Source: Idiomarina tyrosinivorans (GTDB taxonomy: Bacteria > Pseudomonadota > Gammaproteobacteria > Enterobacterales > Alteromonadaceae). From it: DNA of 64,000 bases. The translations under genes were made by a program, and so were the position numbers. This document shows, piece by piece, positions 47,194-56,868 of this stretch. Within the stretch, counting starts at the first letter, position 1. Each line of letters opens with the position of its first letter. A model generated the notes under the pieces. It was not told where the DNA came from. It made no database searches and saw only the letters and a list, made by a program, of their open reading frames with translations. Location: NCBI RefSeq assembly GCF_003987475.1, contig NZ_PIQH01000003.1, positions 124,001 through 188,000 on the forward strand. Direction: 5' to 3'.

Positions 47194-47865
47194 TTATTTC
47201 CTTTTTCGCGTTTCGGTGCCATTGGCGGTGGCAACAATGGCGACATCAGCATTACGGTTGGCGAATAAGCCGTTGGTAACGACGCCAGTAATTTGGTTCA
47301 ACTGGCGTTCGAGTTCAGCGGCATTAAGGATATCGAAGTGATGCACATCGAGGATCCAGTTACCGTTGTCGGTCACCACTCCCTGACGCCATTCAGGGTC
47401 ACCACCGAGCTTAACGATTTGCCGGGCGACGTACGATCGCGCCATAGGAATGACTTCTACCGGAACCGGGAAAGTGCCTAAACGACCGACCCATTTTGAT
47501 TCATCAACGACACACACAAATTTATCCGCCACTGCGGCGATGATTTTTTCTCGGGTGAGCGCGCCGCCACCGCCTTTAACCATTTGTAAGTGTTCGTTAA
47601 TCTCGTCCGCTCCGTCGACATACACCGGCAGTTCCGCAACGTTGTTTAGGTCAAACACTTCGATGCCATGTGCCTGTAGGCGTTCGGTGGATGCTTGAGA
47701 ACTGGATACCGCGCCCTCGAACTGATGTTTGCGCTGGGCTAGGGCATCGATAAAGAAGTTAACCGTGGAGCCGGTACCGACACCGACCACAGAACCGGGT
47801 TGAAGAAAGTCGAGGGCTGCTTCTGCAGCCGCTTTTTTTTGCGCATCTTGCGGACTAAGAGACAT
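47194..47865 (-). CDS. rpiA: ribose-5-phosphate isomerase A
   Basis: A 223-residue isomerase of the pentose phosphate pathway. The substrate-binding GTGSTV (30-35), the VDGADEI motif with catalytic aspartates (near 82-88) and [11 protein letters not shown] (near 96-106) are all present. It precedes serA on the same strand with a 2 bp gap. The 5-formyl-THF cyclo-ligase gene lies 64 bp upstream. Confidence 0.95.
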   Translation of the reverse strand: MSLSPQDAQKKAAAEAALDFLQPGSVVGVGTGSTVNFFIDALAQRKHQFEGAVSSSQASTERLQAHGIEVFDLNNVAELPVYVDGADEINEHLQMVKGGGGALTREKIIAAVADKFVCVVDESKWVGRLGTFPVPVEVIPMARSYVARQIVKLGGDPEWRQGVVTDNGNWILDVHHFDILNAAELERQLNQITGVVTNGLFANRNADVAIVATANGTETRKRK

Positions 47866-47929
47866 AAGCGACGGCTCATTTTTTCGGCGAAAAGATGCAC
47901 TTTAGTATACGGGAAAGCGGGGGTAAAAA

Positions 47930-48526
47930 TCAGCAAAAAATCCAATGTTTGCTGGGGGTAATGATATGCGGCAGAGGAATGTCCCAATGCTCCGCTGGAA
48001 TATTATCGACACGCTGGCAATCGTGGGCTAGGCCAATCGGAATAAGGTCGGGATAATCGCCACGTTGCCAGTGCGCTAGAGTACGATCGTAGTAACCGCC
48101 ACCCATGCCCAGACGCTGACCCGTGGCATCGAACCCCACCAGCGGCATAAACAAAAAACGGACCCGCGAGAGTGGAATGATGCGCCCACAATGCAGCGCG
48201 GGTTCGGCAATACCGTAGCGGTTTTTTGTCATCGGCACTTCGGGGTCGTAATGTTGAAACAGTAATTGCCCAGGATTGAGTGGATGCAACACCGGTAATG
48301 CGGTGGGCATGTGTTGCTGCCACAACGCATCAATCAGCAATGAGGTGTCCAACTCGCCTCCCAAGCTGTGGTAAGTACCACAATACTGGTCCGGCTGTGG
48401 TTGCTGTTCAGCAATAAACGCCATGGCTCTATGGCAAACTTGCGCCGCCGCTTGTTGTTGCTGCGCTTTACTTAATGCGGCACGGCGTTGTTGCAGTTCG
48501 CGCCGCAATTGCTGGCGCAGACTCAT
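47930..48526 (-). CDS. fau: 5-formyltetrahydrofolate cyclo-ligase
   Basis: A 198-residue enzyme (YgfA/Fau) that uses ATP to convert 5-formyl-THF to 5,10-methenyl-THF. The N-terminal R-rich helix, the central PLVGFDATGQRLGMGGGYYDRTL segment (read in two blocks near 127-149) and the C-terminal IGLAHD motif are family features. In enterobacteria fau follows 6S RNA directly; here an M24 peptidase gene lies in between. The start overlaps the upstream gene's stop by 4 bp. Confidence 0.9.
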   Translation of the reverse strand: MSLRQQLRRELQQRRAALSKAQQQQAAAQVCHRAMAFIAEQQPQPDQYCGTYHSLGGELDTSLLIDALWQQHMPTALPVLHPLNPGQLLFQHYDPEVPMTKNRYGIAEPALHCGRIIPLSRVRFLFMPLVGFDATGQRLGMGGGYYDRTLAHWQRGDYPDLIPIGLAHDCQRVDNIPAEHWDIPLPHIITPSKHWIFC

Positions 48527-49827
48527 GGCTTAGCTGCAAGCTTTCCTAGTGGGCTATCGAGTGACGTTGGCGGCTCGGTAAACCATTTGGGGCCGCTTTC
48601 GGTCATGTACAGGCAGTCTTCTAAGCGCACGCCAAACTGTCCAGGAATATAAATGCCCGGTTCGTTCGAGAAGCACATTCCTGGCTTTAATGGCGTGGCT
48701 TCGTTATGCACGAAATTCACACGTTCATGGCCTTCCATGCCGATGCCGTGCCCAGTGCGGTGAGAAAGCCCTGGCAATTGATAATCTGGACCGTAGCCCA
48801 TGGTTTCGTAGTAGGCGCGCACAGCATCGTCGACGGTTCCCGCCGGTTTACCCAGCTTGGCGGCGTTAAAGGCAATATCTTGGCCGTTACGCACGGTTTC
48901 CCAAACCTTACGTTGGTGTTTACTCGCGCTGCCATAAACCAATGTTCGGCTGATATCAGATTGATAACCATGCACGGCACAGCCACTATCGAGTAAGACA
49001 ATAGAACCGTCTTTAATGGTTTGCTGTTGGTGGGTGCCGTGCGGATAGGCGCTGGCTTCGTTAAACAACGCTAAACACCACGGGCTACTACCCCCCAATG
49101 CGACCTGCGCCTGATTCATTAGTTGCTTGGCATGCGCTTGGGTCATGCCTTTTTCGAGGTTGTTAAAAACAAACTCATAGGCGCGCAACGTGACTTCGCT
49201 GGCTTTGTGCATGAGCTGTAATTCGTGCTGTGTTTTGTACATACGGCAGCCCAGCGTAACCGGCTCAGCCAGGGTATGCGTCATGTTGTTGGCAATGGCC
49301 ATAATGCCATCGACGACAAAATAGCGAACGCTACTTTCAAAGCCGATGCGACCATTATTGATGCCACGGTCTTTTAATACTTGAACGACGCGTTGGAACG
49401 GACTTTCATGCTCTTGCCAAACGCGAACATCGCTGCCTACTTGCAAGGTTTCGCGAATGCTGGGCTCTTCGAAGAAGGGGCAGACCACTGCAACCTCACC
49501 CTCGCGCGGGATCACCAACGCGGTGAGGCGTTCACTGCGCCACCACTGAATGCCAGAAAAATAATCCATCGCGGCGCCGGGCTCGAGCACCAGTGCGGCG
49601 ATATCATATTGCTGCATTAACTGTTGGGCTTTGGCGATGCGCTGGCGCCGTTCGGCTGCACTGATAGGCGCAACAGAGCCAGTAATATCGGTTAGGCCGT
49701 CGAGGCTGGAGGTTTTTGCTTGTGCCTTACTCGCCGCAAGAACAGAGCCGCTAAGCGGCAGACTCATTGATGCAAGGCCAAGCCCTGCAAGCTTTAAAAA
49801 ACCGCGTTTGTCCATGCTATCACTCAA
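48523..49827 (-). CDS. exported Xaa-Pro peptidase family protein (M24B)
   Basis: A 434-residue protein with a Tat-like signal in which the motif is KRGFLK (residues 7-12) rather than RR, then a hydrophobic stretch and an Ala-rich cleavage region near 31-37. The M24 metal ligands are present: two Asp in LLDSGCAVHGYQSDISR, His in HRTGHGIGMEGHE, and two Glu in NEPGIYIP and RLEDCL. It should be a periplasmic proline-dependent peptidase. It lies just after 6S RNA and overlaps fau by 4 bp, so it may be part of the same transcript. Confidence 0.75.
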   Translation of the reverse strand: MSDSMDKRGFLKLAGLGLASMSLPLSGSVLAASKAQAKTSSLDGLTDITGSVAPISAAERRQRIAKAQQLMQQYDIAALVLEPGAAMDYFSGIQWWRSERLTALVIPREGEVAVVCPFFEEPSIRETLQVGSDVRVWQEHESPFQRVVQVLKDRGINNGRIGFESSVRYFVVDGIMAIANNMTHTLAEPVTLGCRMYKTQHELQLMHKASEVTLRAYEFVFNNLEKGMTQAHAKQLMNQAQVALGGSSPWCLALFNEASAYPHGTHQQQTIKDGSIVLLDSGCAVHGYQSDISRTLVYGSASKHQRKVWETVRNGQDIAFNAAKLGKPAGTVDDAVRAYYETMGYGPDYQLPGLSHRTGHGIGMEGHERVNFVHNEATPLKPGMCFSNEPGIYIPGQFGVRLEDCLYMTESGPKWFTEPPTSLDSPLGKLAAKP

Positions 49828-49839
49828 TTGTTAGGTTGG

Positions 49840-50023
49840 TGGTTCCCCAAGATGCCGCTGCGTGGCCGTAGCCCTTGAACCCACTGGTTCAAGGCGGGGA
49901 GCAATTGGTATCCGTCGTAGGCTTCCCGATGCGTGTCGGGCTTGCTCATGACGGGCCAGTGATCCCCTTTTTCAAAAAGCATCGGCTCAGGGACATAAGC
50001 CTGCTGGCGAACACCCCAGGGAA
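49840..50023 (-). ncRNA. ssrS: 6S RNA
   Basis: Read on the minus strand, the RNA begins near GGTTCCCTGGGGTGTTCGCC and ends near GGCATCTTGGGGAACC, which form the closing stem. The core block TCCCTGAGCCGAT and the 3' block CCAGTGGGTTCAAGGGCTAC match E. coli 6S RNA, with the same order and roughly 184 nt length. 6S RNA binds sigma-70 RNA polymerase as a promoter mimic and is released by pRNA synthesis. It lies 12 bp after zapA, as in many gammaproteobacteria. Ends are approximate to a few bases. Confidence 0.92.
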
Positions 50024-50034
50024 CCGCAAACTGG

Positions 50035-50343
50035 TTATCGGCGTGAGTTGCGTTGCTCGCTCATCGCTTGTTCGATGGTCGCTTGCAGCAACTGAATCTT
50101 TTCTTCCAATTTCGCGGTACGTTCGGACTGCTCACGTTGTTCCTGCATCCATTCGTGACACAGGTTCAATGCTGTCATCACAGCAATTTGTTCAACGTTC
50201 GTCAACTGTGTTGCAGTTTTCGTCTGGCGCAATTTTTCGTCCAGCAAATCAACGGACTCTTGAAGCGCTGATTCCTGCCCTTGTGGACAACTCACGCGGT
50301 AATTGCGGTCCAGCAAAGTAATATCCATTGTGCGCGCAGACAT
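50035..50343 (-). CDS. zapA: cell division protein ZapA
   Basis: A 102-residue protein from the ATG at 50341-50343, preceded by AAGGAT on the minus strand; upstream in-frame codons to 50394 do not look like ZapA. The DITLLDRNYRVSCP opening and the coiled-coil C-terminus (about 60-100) are typical. ZapA cross-links FtsZ filaments at the division site. 6S RNA follows directly, and the divergent ygfB operon starts 180 bp away. Confidence 0.9.
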   Translation of the reverse strand: MSARTMDITLLDRNYRVSCPQGQESALQESVDLLDEKLRQTKTATQLTNVEQIAVMTALNLCHEWMQEQREQSERTAKLEEKIQLLQATIEQAMSEQRNSRR

Positions 50344-50522
50344 GTTAGCAATCCTTCTAGTACTGACGTAAAAAGTACCTAACACAGCACCCATAACAGG
50401 TTACTGTAATGCATCCGATTTTGATCATTATGACATGAGCGAACCGCGCTTGTCAGCTAGCGTCTGCATTATCCGAGTGTTAGGATAAAAGTCAGTTTAG
50501 CGCAAAAAAGAGTGGCAGCCCG

Positions 50523-51098
50523 ATGGCGTCAAATTCACAGCAATACAATTACGACCGCCTCAGTGAACAACTGCAACAGCACGATGTTCACCCTAGCGCG
50601 GCAGACATTCACGGTATGTTGACCGGGCTTTTGGCCTCAGGAACACCGTTAACCGATGACGATTGGCTGGTATTGATGAGCGACCTTGCCAATGAAGGGC
50701 AAGCTTTTGATAGTGCCCTGCTGCCATTATTACGCAATTTGGCAGAGGATACGTCGGCAGGGTTGCGCGACCGTGAGTTCGGTTTTCAACTGTTGCTGCC
50801 AGAGGAAAAAGCGCCGTTGCATGAACGCCTGCAGGCGTTGGTCGCCTGGGTACAATCATTTTTAGTCGGGTTTGGAATAAACCAAACCAACCTTACGGCA
50901 CTATCTAAAGACCTACGAGAGGCAATTGACGACATGGTCGAAATTGCCAAGTTGGAATTTGAAGCCGAGGACAGCGAAGAAGCCGAGCAGGCTTACGACG
51001 AGGTGTTAGAATATTTACGTGTGTCGGCGATGATGTGTGCAGCCGAATTGGCACAAACCCCTCGCAAACCTGCAGCCTCGGGCAAAACCCTACATTAA
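50523..51098 (+). CDS. ygfB: YgfB/YecA-type UPF0149 family protein
   Basis: A 191-residue acidic protein of the UPF0149 family with the DIHGMLTGLLASGTP motif near residue 29 and a helical C-terminal half. It lacks the SEC-C zinc motif of YecA-like relatives. It is the first gene of the ygfB-pepP-ubiH-ubiI operon, the order seen in E. coli. In Pseudomonas, YgfB affects beta-lactamase regulation; the general role is unclear. The divergent zapA shares the upstream region. Confidence 0.88.
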   Translation: MASNSQQYNYDRLSEQLQQHDVHPSAADIHGMLTGLLASGTPLTDDDWLVLMSDLANEGQAFDSALLPLLRNLAEDTSAGLRDREFGFQLLLPEEKAPLHERLQALVAWVQSFLVGFGINQTNLTALSKDLREAIDDMVEIAKLEFEAEDSEEAEQAYDEVLEYLRVSAMMCAAELAQTPRKPAASGKTLH

Positions 51099-51101
51099 TC
51101 G

Positions 51102-52433
51102 ATGGAGCCTATGTTAGAGCAACTGCCGATAGAAGAATTTCAGCAGCGCCGCGCTGCGCTGTTACGCCAGTTACCCAAGGGCAGTGTGGCCATAGTTGCC
51201 GCTGCCAGCGAGAAAACCCGCAGCAATGATACCGAGTATCCATTCCGGCAAAACAGCGACTTTTTCTACCTAACGGGTTTTAATGAACCAGACGCGCTAT
51301 TGCTGTTAGCCAACGATGCCGAGCAACCCGTGCAACTATTTTGCCATGATAAAGATCCGCAAGTAGAGGTGTGGCACGGTTTGCGCTTAGGGGTCGAAAA
51401 TGCGGTAGAGCAGTTGGGCGTAGATGTGGCGTATTCGTTAGACGACATTGATAGCCACCTACCAGAATTGCTGAATGGCAGTGAGCGGGTTTTGATTTTA
51501 CGGGGCGAAGAAGACCAACCCGAATTGCAGTTGAGTTATTGGCTACACAGTGTGCGCGAAAAAGCGCGGCAGGGCTACCAAGCGCCACCGATTGTGGAAG
51601 ATCTCGCACCCTACCTGCACAATATGCGGCGCAGTAAATCCGCTGGTGAGCAACGAATGATGCGACGCGCCGCAGACATTTCGGTAGCAGCGTTCAAACG
51701 CGCGATGCAATTTGCCAAGCCAGGGCGTTACGAGTTCCAAGTGGCTGCAGAGTTGCACCATGCATTTGCCATGGAGGGTGCGCATCAGCCAGCATACGGA
51801 ACTATTTGTGCGGGGGGCGCGAATGCTTGCGTACTGCATTACACCGACAACAAAGATCGCTTACAAGACGGTGATTTATTGTTGATTGATGCCGGCGGCG
51901 AGTACCAAGGCTATGCCGCCGATATCACCCGAACCTTTCCAGTAAATGGACGCTTTACTGAGCCGCAACGGCAATTATACCAATGGGTATTAGACGCGCA
52001 GTTAGCGGCGATTGAGGTGCTGAGACCGGGCGCAACCTTGCAGCAAGCGACTGATGCGGCAGCAAAAGTGCTCAACCGTGGACTAACGCAATTAGGTATA
52101 CTCGACGGCGACGAACAGCAGAATTATGAGCAAAAACGCTGGCGCAAATACTTTATTCATGGCCTTGGCCATTGGCTGGGATTGGATGTCCACGATCGCG
52201 GTGACTACCGCAATAATGGCAGCAACGTGAAGTTGGCTGCTGGCATGGTACTGACCGTGGAGCCCGGGTTATATATTCCTGCCGACGCAGAGGTGGAAGA
52301 GCAATGGCGTGACATCGGTATTCGTATTGAAGACGATATTTTAATTACCGCGAACGGTCACGAAAACCTCACGGCAGCATTGCCAAAAACGGTGGAAGAC
52401 ATTGAAGCATGGCTAGCACAGGGTCAAAATTAA
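51102..52433 (+). CDS. pepP: Xaa-Pro aminopeptidase PepP
   Basis: A 443-residue cytoplasmic enzyme that removes an N-terminal residue before proline. The N-terminal domain matches AMP_N (residues 5-140) and the M24 domain shows the metal ligands: two Asp in LLIDAGGEYQGYAADITRTF, His in HGLGHWLGLDVHD, Glu in TVEPGLYIP and Glu in IRIEDDI. The start is ATG 51102, or possibly 51111. The 3' end overlaps the ubiH start by 25 bp. Second gene in the ygfB-pepP-ubiH-ubiI operon. Confidence 0.94.
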   Translation: MEPMLEQLPIEEFQQRRAALLRQLPKGSVAIVAAASEKTRSNDTEYPFRQNSDFFYLTGFNEPDALLLLANDAEQPVQLFCHDKDPQVEVWHGLRLGVENAVEQLGVDVAYSLDDIDSHLPELLNGSERVLILRGEEDQPELQLSYWLHSVREKARQGYQAPPIVEDLAPYLHNMRRSKSAGEQRMMRRAADISVAAFKRAMQFAKPGRYEFQVAAELHHAFAMEGAHQPAYGTICAGGANACVLHYTDNKDRLQDGDLLLIDAGGEYQGYAADITRTFPVNGRFTEPQRQLYQWVLDAQLAAIEVLRPGATLQQATDAAAKVLNRGLTQLGILDGDEQQNYEQKRWRKYFIHGLGHWLGLDVHDRGDYRNNGSNVKLAAGMVLTVEPGLYIPADAEVEEQWRDIGIRIEDDILITANGHENLTAALPKTVEDIEAWLAQGQN

Positions 52434-53572
52434 TCCCGATTTGTATTGCCGGGGGCGGCTTGGTGGGCGCCCTCTGTGCCTTATTGTTAGCTGAACAAGG
52501 CCTGCCAACGGTCGTGTTAGAACCACGGGAGCAGGGCCCGAGCCCTGATAAACGCACCATTGCTTTAGCTGCTGCCACTTTGGCGCAATTACAGCAACTC
52601 GGTTTACTGGAAAAGCTGGCACAGCGCAGTGCCATTGAGCATATTCACATTTCTGATCGCGGCCACTTAGGCGCCGTTGAATTGCACGCGGAGCAGGCGC
52701 AGGTACCCGCTTTGGGTGAAGTGGTTTCCGCTGCTGCGCTGAGCGAAGTATTGTACCAAGCCTGCCAACAACAGCCTTTGATCGAATGGCGCGGTGGCGC
52801 TGGCGTCGACAAGCTCGAGCAACAACAGCAACAGGTTAGCGTAACCCTAACTAACGGTGAGCAATTACAAACCGCGCTAATCATTGGCGCCGACGGTAAC
52901 CGTTCGCAAGTGCGGGAAAGTTTAGCGATTGCCACCGAGGTCACCGATTACCAACAGGTTGGTTGGATAGCAACTCTTGAACTCGCGGACGATTTGCAGG
53001 GGTGGGCGTACGAACGCTTTACCGACACCGGACCAATGGCGTTATTACCAATGCCTCAACGCCAAGCCTCGTTGGTGTGGAGTGTGACGCCTGAGCATGC
53101 CGAAGCAATGAAACATTGGTCTGATGCCCAATTCTTAGCTGGCGCCCAACAGGCTTTTGGCTACCGAGCTGGGCGTTTTATTAAAGTGTCGCAACGCTTA
53201 GCGTTTCCGCTGCAGTTGCGTTTGGCAGAACGTTCCGTATGCCACCGTGCGGTGCTCATTGGTAACGCGTCACACGCACTACACCCGATTGCAGGGCAAG
53301 GCTTTAACTTGGGTGTGCGAGATGCACAAGTGTTGGCAAAAGTCTGCGCGGGGCAAACCGATCCCGGTGCCTTTAACGTGTTATCGGCATACCAGCAGCA
53401 ACGGCAACAAGATTACAAAGCCATCATCGGCTTTACCGATACATTGGTGCGCACCTTTTCTAACCAACACCTGCCGCTCGTGGTAGGGCGCAATCTTGCA
53501 CTCTTTGGCTTAGCACACTGCTCGCTGTTACGCAGTCGTGTCGCCGACCAATCGATGGGAATTGCCGTATGA
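52409..53572 (+). CDS. ubiH: 2-octaprenyl-6-methoxyphenol hydroxylase UbiH
   Basis: A 387-residue FAD-dependent monooxygenase of ubiquinone synthesis. The dinucleotide-binding motif CIAGGGLVGALCALLLAE is near residues 12-29, the DG motif (IIGADGNRSQVRE) in the middle and the GD-type motif near LIGNASHALHPIAGQGFNLG. UbiH carries out a late aromatic ring hydroxylation. It overlaps the end of pepP by 25 bp, an unusually long overlap, and its own stop overlaps the ubiI start by 4 bp. Assignment over paralogues rests on order with ubiI. Confidence 0.88.
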   Translation: MASTGSKLIPICIAGGGLVGALCALLLAEQGLPTVVLEPREQGPSPDKRTIALAAATLAQLQQLGLLEKLAQRSAIEHIHISDRGHLGAVELHAEQAQVPALGEVVSAAALSEVLYQACQQQPLIEWRGGAGVDKLEQQQQQVSVTLTNGEQLQTALIIGADGNRSQVRESLAIATEVTDYQQVGWIATLELADDLQGWAYERFTDTGPMALLPMPQRQASLVWSVTPEHAEAMKHWSDAQFLAGAQQAFGYRAGRFIKVSQRLAFPLQLRLAERSVCHRAVLIGNASHALHPIAGQGFNLGVRDAQVLAKVCAGQTDPGAFNVLSAYQQQRQQDYKAIIGFTDTLVRTFSNQHLPLVVGRNLALFGLAHCSLLRSRVADQSMGIAV

Positions 53573-54732
53573 CGCAACGCAGTATTCCAGTGGATGCACT
53601 AATAATTGGTGCGGGTATGGTGGGCTTAGGCGTAGCCTTAGGGCTAGCGCAAAAAGGCCAACGGGTGGTGGTGGTGGCGCCACATGATCGGCCACAATTG
53701 ACCCCCAAGACACGTTTACGAGTGAGTGCACTGAACATAGCCAGCCGCCAGTGGCTGACTGACCTTGCTGTTTGGCAGCATGTGGATAGCGCAGAGATTG
53801 GTCCTTATAGCGCAATGGAAGTGTGGGACCATGACAGTTTTGGCCAGATTGCATTTGCCGCCGACGGTGTACGCTACCAAGATCTCGGGGCTATTGTTGA
53901 AAACGTACGAGTAGAGCAGGCGTTGTGGCAACAGGCAGAGCAGGCTGGGGTAGAATTTATTAATAGCAGCGATTGGGAACGCCAGCCGCAAGCCGACGGC
54001 AACGCCCTGTTACAGGTCGAGAGCCGCAGCTACGCCCCTACCGTGCTCATTGGCGCCGACGGCGCGCGCTCAAGTTTACGCCAACAAAGCGGCCTGCCGG
54101 TTATCGAGTGGCCCTATGAACAACGCGGCCTAGTGGGCATTATTGAGACCGCTAAGCCCCATAACGGCTGCTGCTATCAAGTGTTCTTGCCGAGCGGACC
54201 ATTAGCGTTACTGCCACTGGCTGACCCACACCAATGCTCTATTGTGTGGTCCCTAGATAACGGTGAATACGCGACAGTGAGTGGTTACTCCGATTCACAG
54301 TTAGGCCATGCCATTCAAGCGGCAACCGGGCAACGCTTGGGTGCGACGCAATGGCTGTCTGAGCGGGCGCAATTTCCATTGCACGCGCTCTATGCCAAAC
54401 GCTGGGTGGAGGGTAACACGGTGTTAGTCGGCGATGCTGCACATAGCGTTCACCCACTGGCTGGACAGGGGGCAAACCTCGGCTTAGCCGATGCGAAACA
54501 ACTGGTGGCGGCACTAACCGATGAAGCAGGCGAGCTGAATCGTCGCCTCCGCGCCTACGAACGCAGCCGCAAAACCGCAGCGATGTCACTGCTAACCGCT
54601 ATGGAAGCGTTCAAACGCGGCTTCGGCACCCGCAACCCCGTTATTAAAGCCCTCCGCGGCATCGGCTTCAACAGCGTAAATCACCTCCCCAGCATCAAAC
54701 AAAAATTCATGCGCCGGGCGCTGGGGTTCTAA
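53569..54732 (+). CDS. ubiI: 2-octaprenylphenol hydroxylase UbiI (VisC)
   Basis: A 387-residue paralogue of UbiH. FAD motifs are LIIGAGMVGLGVALGLAQKG (near 11-30), IGADGARSSLRQQSG and VGDAAHSVHPLAGQGANLGL. UbiI hydroxylates C5 of the ubiquinone ring. It overlaps ubiH by 4 bp and closes the ygfB-pepP-ubiH-ubiI operon. The convergent LysR gene begins 19 bp after its stop. No terminator was recognised in the gap. Confidence 0.88.
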   Translation: MTQRSIPVDALIIGAGMVGLGVALGLAQKGQRVVVVAPHDRPQLTPKTRLRVSALNIASRQWLTDLAVWQHVDSAEIGPYSAMEVWDHDSFGQIAFAADGVRYQDLGAIVENVRVEQALWQQAEQAGVEFINSSDWERQPQADGNALLQVESRSYAPTVLIGADGARSSLRQQSGLPVIEWPYEQRGLVGIIETAKPHNGCCYQVFLPSGPLALLPLADPHQCSIVWSLDNGEYATVSGYSDSQLGHAIQAATGQRLGATQWLSERAQFPLHALYAKRWVEGNTVLVGDAAHSVHPLAGQGANLGLADAKQLVAALTDEAGELNRRLRAYERSRKTAAMSLLTAMEAFKRGFGTRNPVIKALRGIGFNSVNHLPSIKQKFMRRALGF

Positions 54733-54751
54733 AAGCGGTGGTTATCACGCT

Positions 54752-55585
54752 TTAGATCCGTTCGCGGAGGAAGTTGGCGAGGTGGTCGGCTACGGGATCG
54801 GCTTTTGGCGATTTGCGCATCACCACGGAGACCATGCCGAGGCTGGGTAAGTTCGGTTGCTGGCGGGCGTACAGATCCGCCGGTACGGTACTAGCCGCGA
54901 GTACGGTCATGCCTAGGCCGCTACGAATCGCTGCGCTGAGGCCGGTGAAGTCGGCATTAGTATAGGTAATGTGAAACTTGCGGCCTTGTTGTTTTAGCGC
55001 GGTAGTGGCACGGTGGCGATAGATACAGCCCTCCGGCGCCACCACTAATGGGATGCTGGCTTGACTATCGCTTGGCGGTTCGCCGACCCAGATAAGCGGG
55101 TCTTGGCGCAGCAGTTCATCTTGGCGGTTGTCGTGGCGCTCGCGCAGGGCGATGATCACGTCGTAGTATTTCTCGAGGTCGGCCAGCAACGAACGGCTGA
55201 GTGCTGAAGTTACTTCTAAACTGATTTGCGGGTGAACCCCTGCAAACTGGCCGAGCAGTTTTGGCAAAACGCTGTTGGCAAACTCACTCGGTATCCCCAG
55301 CCTTGCTTGGCCGCTGAGTCCGGCTTGTTGAAAATGGGCGAAGGCTTGGTCATTGAGCGCTAGCATTTGCTGCGCATATTGGTACAGGTGGCTACCGGGG
55401 CCTGTTAGTTGAATACGACCACCTTGGCGGTGCAGTAATTTTACCCCGAGTTGTTCATCTAAGCGTTGTAGCTGCAGGCTGATGGCGGGCTGTGACCGTC
55501 CAAGTTGCTGCCCTGCGGCGGTGAAGCTTTGCAGGTCGACAACGCTAACAAAGGCGCGTAAAGCATCCATGGAGAGCTGTTTCAT
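54752..55585 (-). CDS. LysR family transcriptional regulator
   Basis: A 278-residue regulator from the ATG at 55583-55585, preceded by GGGGAAG on the minus strand; a start further upstream is possible but less typical. The winged HTH is at about residues 5-63 with SFTAAGQQLGRSQPAISLQLQRL (read in two blocks), followed by a LysR substrate-binding domain. It diverges from gcvT, and the dyad at 55622-55653 in the gap could be its operator. It is shorter than E. coli GcvA (305 residues), so I do not call it GcvA; control of the glycine cleavage genes is a guess from position. Confidence 0.85.
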   Translation of the reverse strand: MKQLSMDALRAFVSVVDLQSFTAAGQQLGRSQPAISLQLQRLDEQLGVKLLHRQGGRIQLTGPGSHLYQYAQQMLALNDQAFAHFQQAGLSGQARLGIPSEFANSVLPKLLGQFAGVHPQISLEVTSALSRSLLADLEKYYDVIIALRERHDNRQDELLRQDPLIWVGEPPSDSQASIPLVVAPEGCIYRHRATTALKQQGRKFHITYTNADFTGLSAAIRSGLGMTVLAASTVPADLYARQQPNLPSLGMVSVVMRKSPKADPVADHLANFLRERI

Positions 55586-55621
55586 GGGCTTCCCCGTTAT
55601 AATAATGTTCAATGCTAGCAA

Positions 55622-55653
55622 TTATACTATTAAAAAAATAAATAGCAGTATAA
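55622..55653. promoter_or_regulatory. dyad between LysR gene and gcvT
   Basis: TTATACT (55622-55628) and AGTATAA (55647-55653) are perfect inverted 7-mers, with CTATT and AATAG as an overlapping inner pair. It has the AT-rich nested form of LysR-type operators and lies 37 bp before the regulator start. Confidence 0.45.
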
Positions 55654-55723
55654 GTATTATTCATTTGTTGCTGACCCGCGCGGGTTGTAAAATCGGCGCC
55701 TAATTTTCAGTATGAGGTGAGTC

Positions 55724-56803
55724 ATGGGAAGCAAAACTCCACTGTATGATGCGCACGTAAAAGCGGGCGCGAAGATGGTCGATTTTCACGGTTGGGATAT
55801 GCCGTTGAACTATGGTTCGCAAATCGAAGAGCACCACGCGGTACGCCGTGACGTGGGGGTTTTTGATGTATCGCACATGACTATCGTGGATGCCCAGGGC
55901 GAACAAGCGCAAGCATTTTTGCGTTATTTGTTGGCGAATGACGTGGCTAAGCTTAAAACCGAAGGTAAAGCGCAATACACCAGCATGCTGAATGAAAAAG
56001 GTGGCGTGATCGACGATTTGATCGTCTACCATTTTAACGAAAACAGTTACCGCTTGGTGGTGAACTCAGCGACCCGCGAAAAGGACTTGAGCTGGATTAA
56101 CAGCGTGGCGGAGAAGTTCACGGTCACCATTAGCGAACGTGACGATTTAGCCATGGTAGCCGTGCAAGGTCCGAATGCGGCGGAAAAATTGCAACAGGTA
56201 TTAACCGCCGAGCAATTCGCCGAAATTGATGGCATGAAGCCATTTGTTGGCCGCCAAGTGGGCGATTTATTTATCGCCACCACCGGATACACCGGTGAGA
56301 AAGGTTATGAAATTATTGTGCCTGCCGACGCTATTGTAGGGTTCTGGGATGCATTGCTGGACGCGGGCGTAGCGCCTTGTGGTTTAGGCGCCCGTGACAC
56401 CTTGCGTTTAGAAGCTGGCATGAACTTGTACGGCCAAGACATGGACGAAACCGTCACACCGTTGGAAGCCAACATGGGCTGGAGCGTGGCGTTCGAACCA
56501 GCCGACCGTGACTTTATTGGTCGCCAAGCGCTCGAGCAGAAAAAAGCCGAAGGCCATGACAAGCTAGTAGGCTTGGTCATGGAAGAGAAAGGCGTATTAC
56601 GCCATGGGCAAAAAGTGATTGTTGAAGGCGGAGAAGGGCTGATTACATCGGGCTCGTTTTCGCCAACGCTAGGCTTCTCGGTAGCGATGGCACGCGTTCC
56701 AGCCACAGTGGGTGAAACTGCTGAGGTGGAAATGCGCAAGAAATTGGTTACAGTGAAAGTCGTTAAGCCAAGTTTTGTTCGTAACGGCCAGTCAGTGCTA
56801 TAA
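55724..56803 (+). CDS. gcvT: glycine cleavage system aminomethyltransferase GcvT
   Basis: A 359-residue T-protein that moves the aminomethyl group from lipoyl-GcvH to tetrahydrofolate. The [23 protein letters not shown] opening, split over residues 5-27, the GCV_T domain with GYTGEKGYE near 190 and the C-terminal GCV_T_C domain are standard. The operon order gcvT-gcvH-gcvP matches E. coli. The start ATG at 55724 follows GAGGTGAG. No glycine riboswitch was seen in the 100 bp before it. Confidence 0.95.
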   Translation: MGSKTPLYDAHVKAGAKMVDFHGWDMPLNYGSQIEEHHAVRRDVGVFDVSHMTIVDAQGEQAQAFLRYLLANDVAKLKTEGKAQYTSMLNEKGGVIDDLIVYHFNENSYRLVVNSATREKDLSWINSVAEKFTVTISERDDLAMVAVQGPNAAEKLQQVLTAEQFAEIDGMKPFVGRQVGDLFIATTGYTGEKGYEIIVPADAIVGFWDALLDAGVAPCGLGARDTLRLEAGMNLYGQDMDETVTPLEANMGWSVAFEPADRDFIGRQALEQKKAEGHDKLVGLVMEEKGVLRHGQKVIVEGGEGLITSGSFSPTLGFSVAMARVPATVGETAEVEMRKKLVTVKVVKPSFVRNGQSVL

Positions 56804-56868
56804 CTGGCAGTTACAACGCTTTATTTGATACTAACCGCCAGCTAAGGCTGGTACAGAAGGATATAACC

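Noticed and set aside
49875-50321. 148-codon open frame on the plus strand
   Set aside because: It lies antisense to 6S RNA and zapA and shows no protein family features.
55622-55723. glycine riboswitch before gcvT
   Set aside because: The interval is short and AT-rich, with no recognisable aptamer elements.
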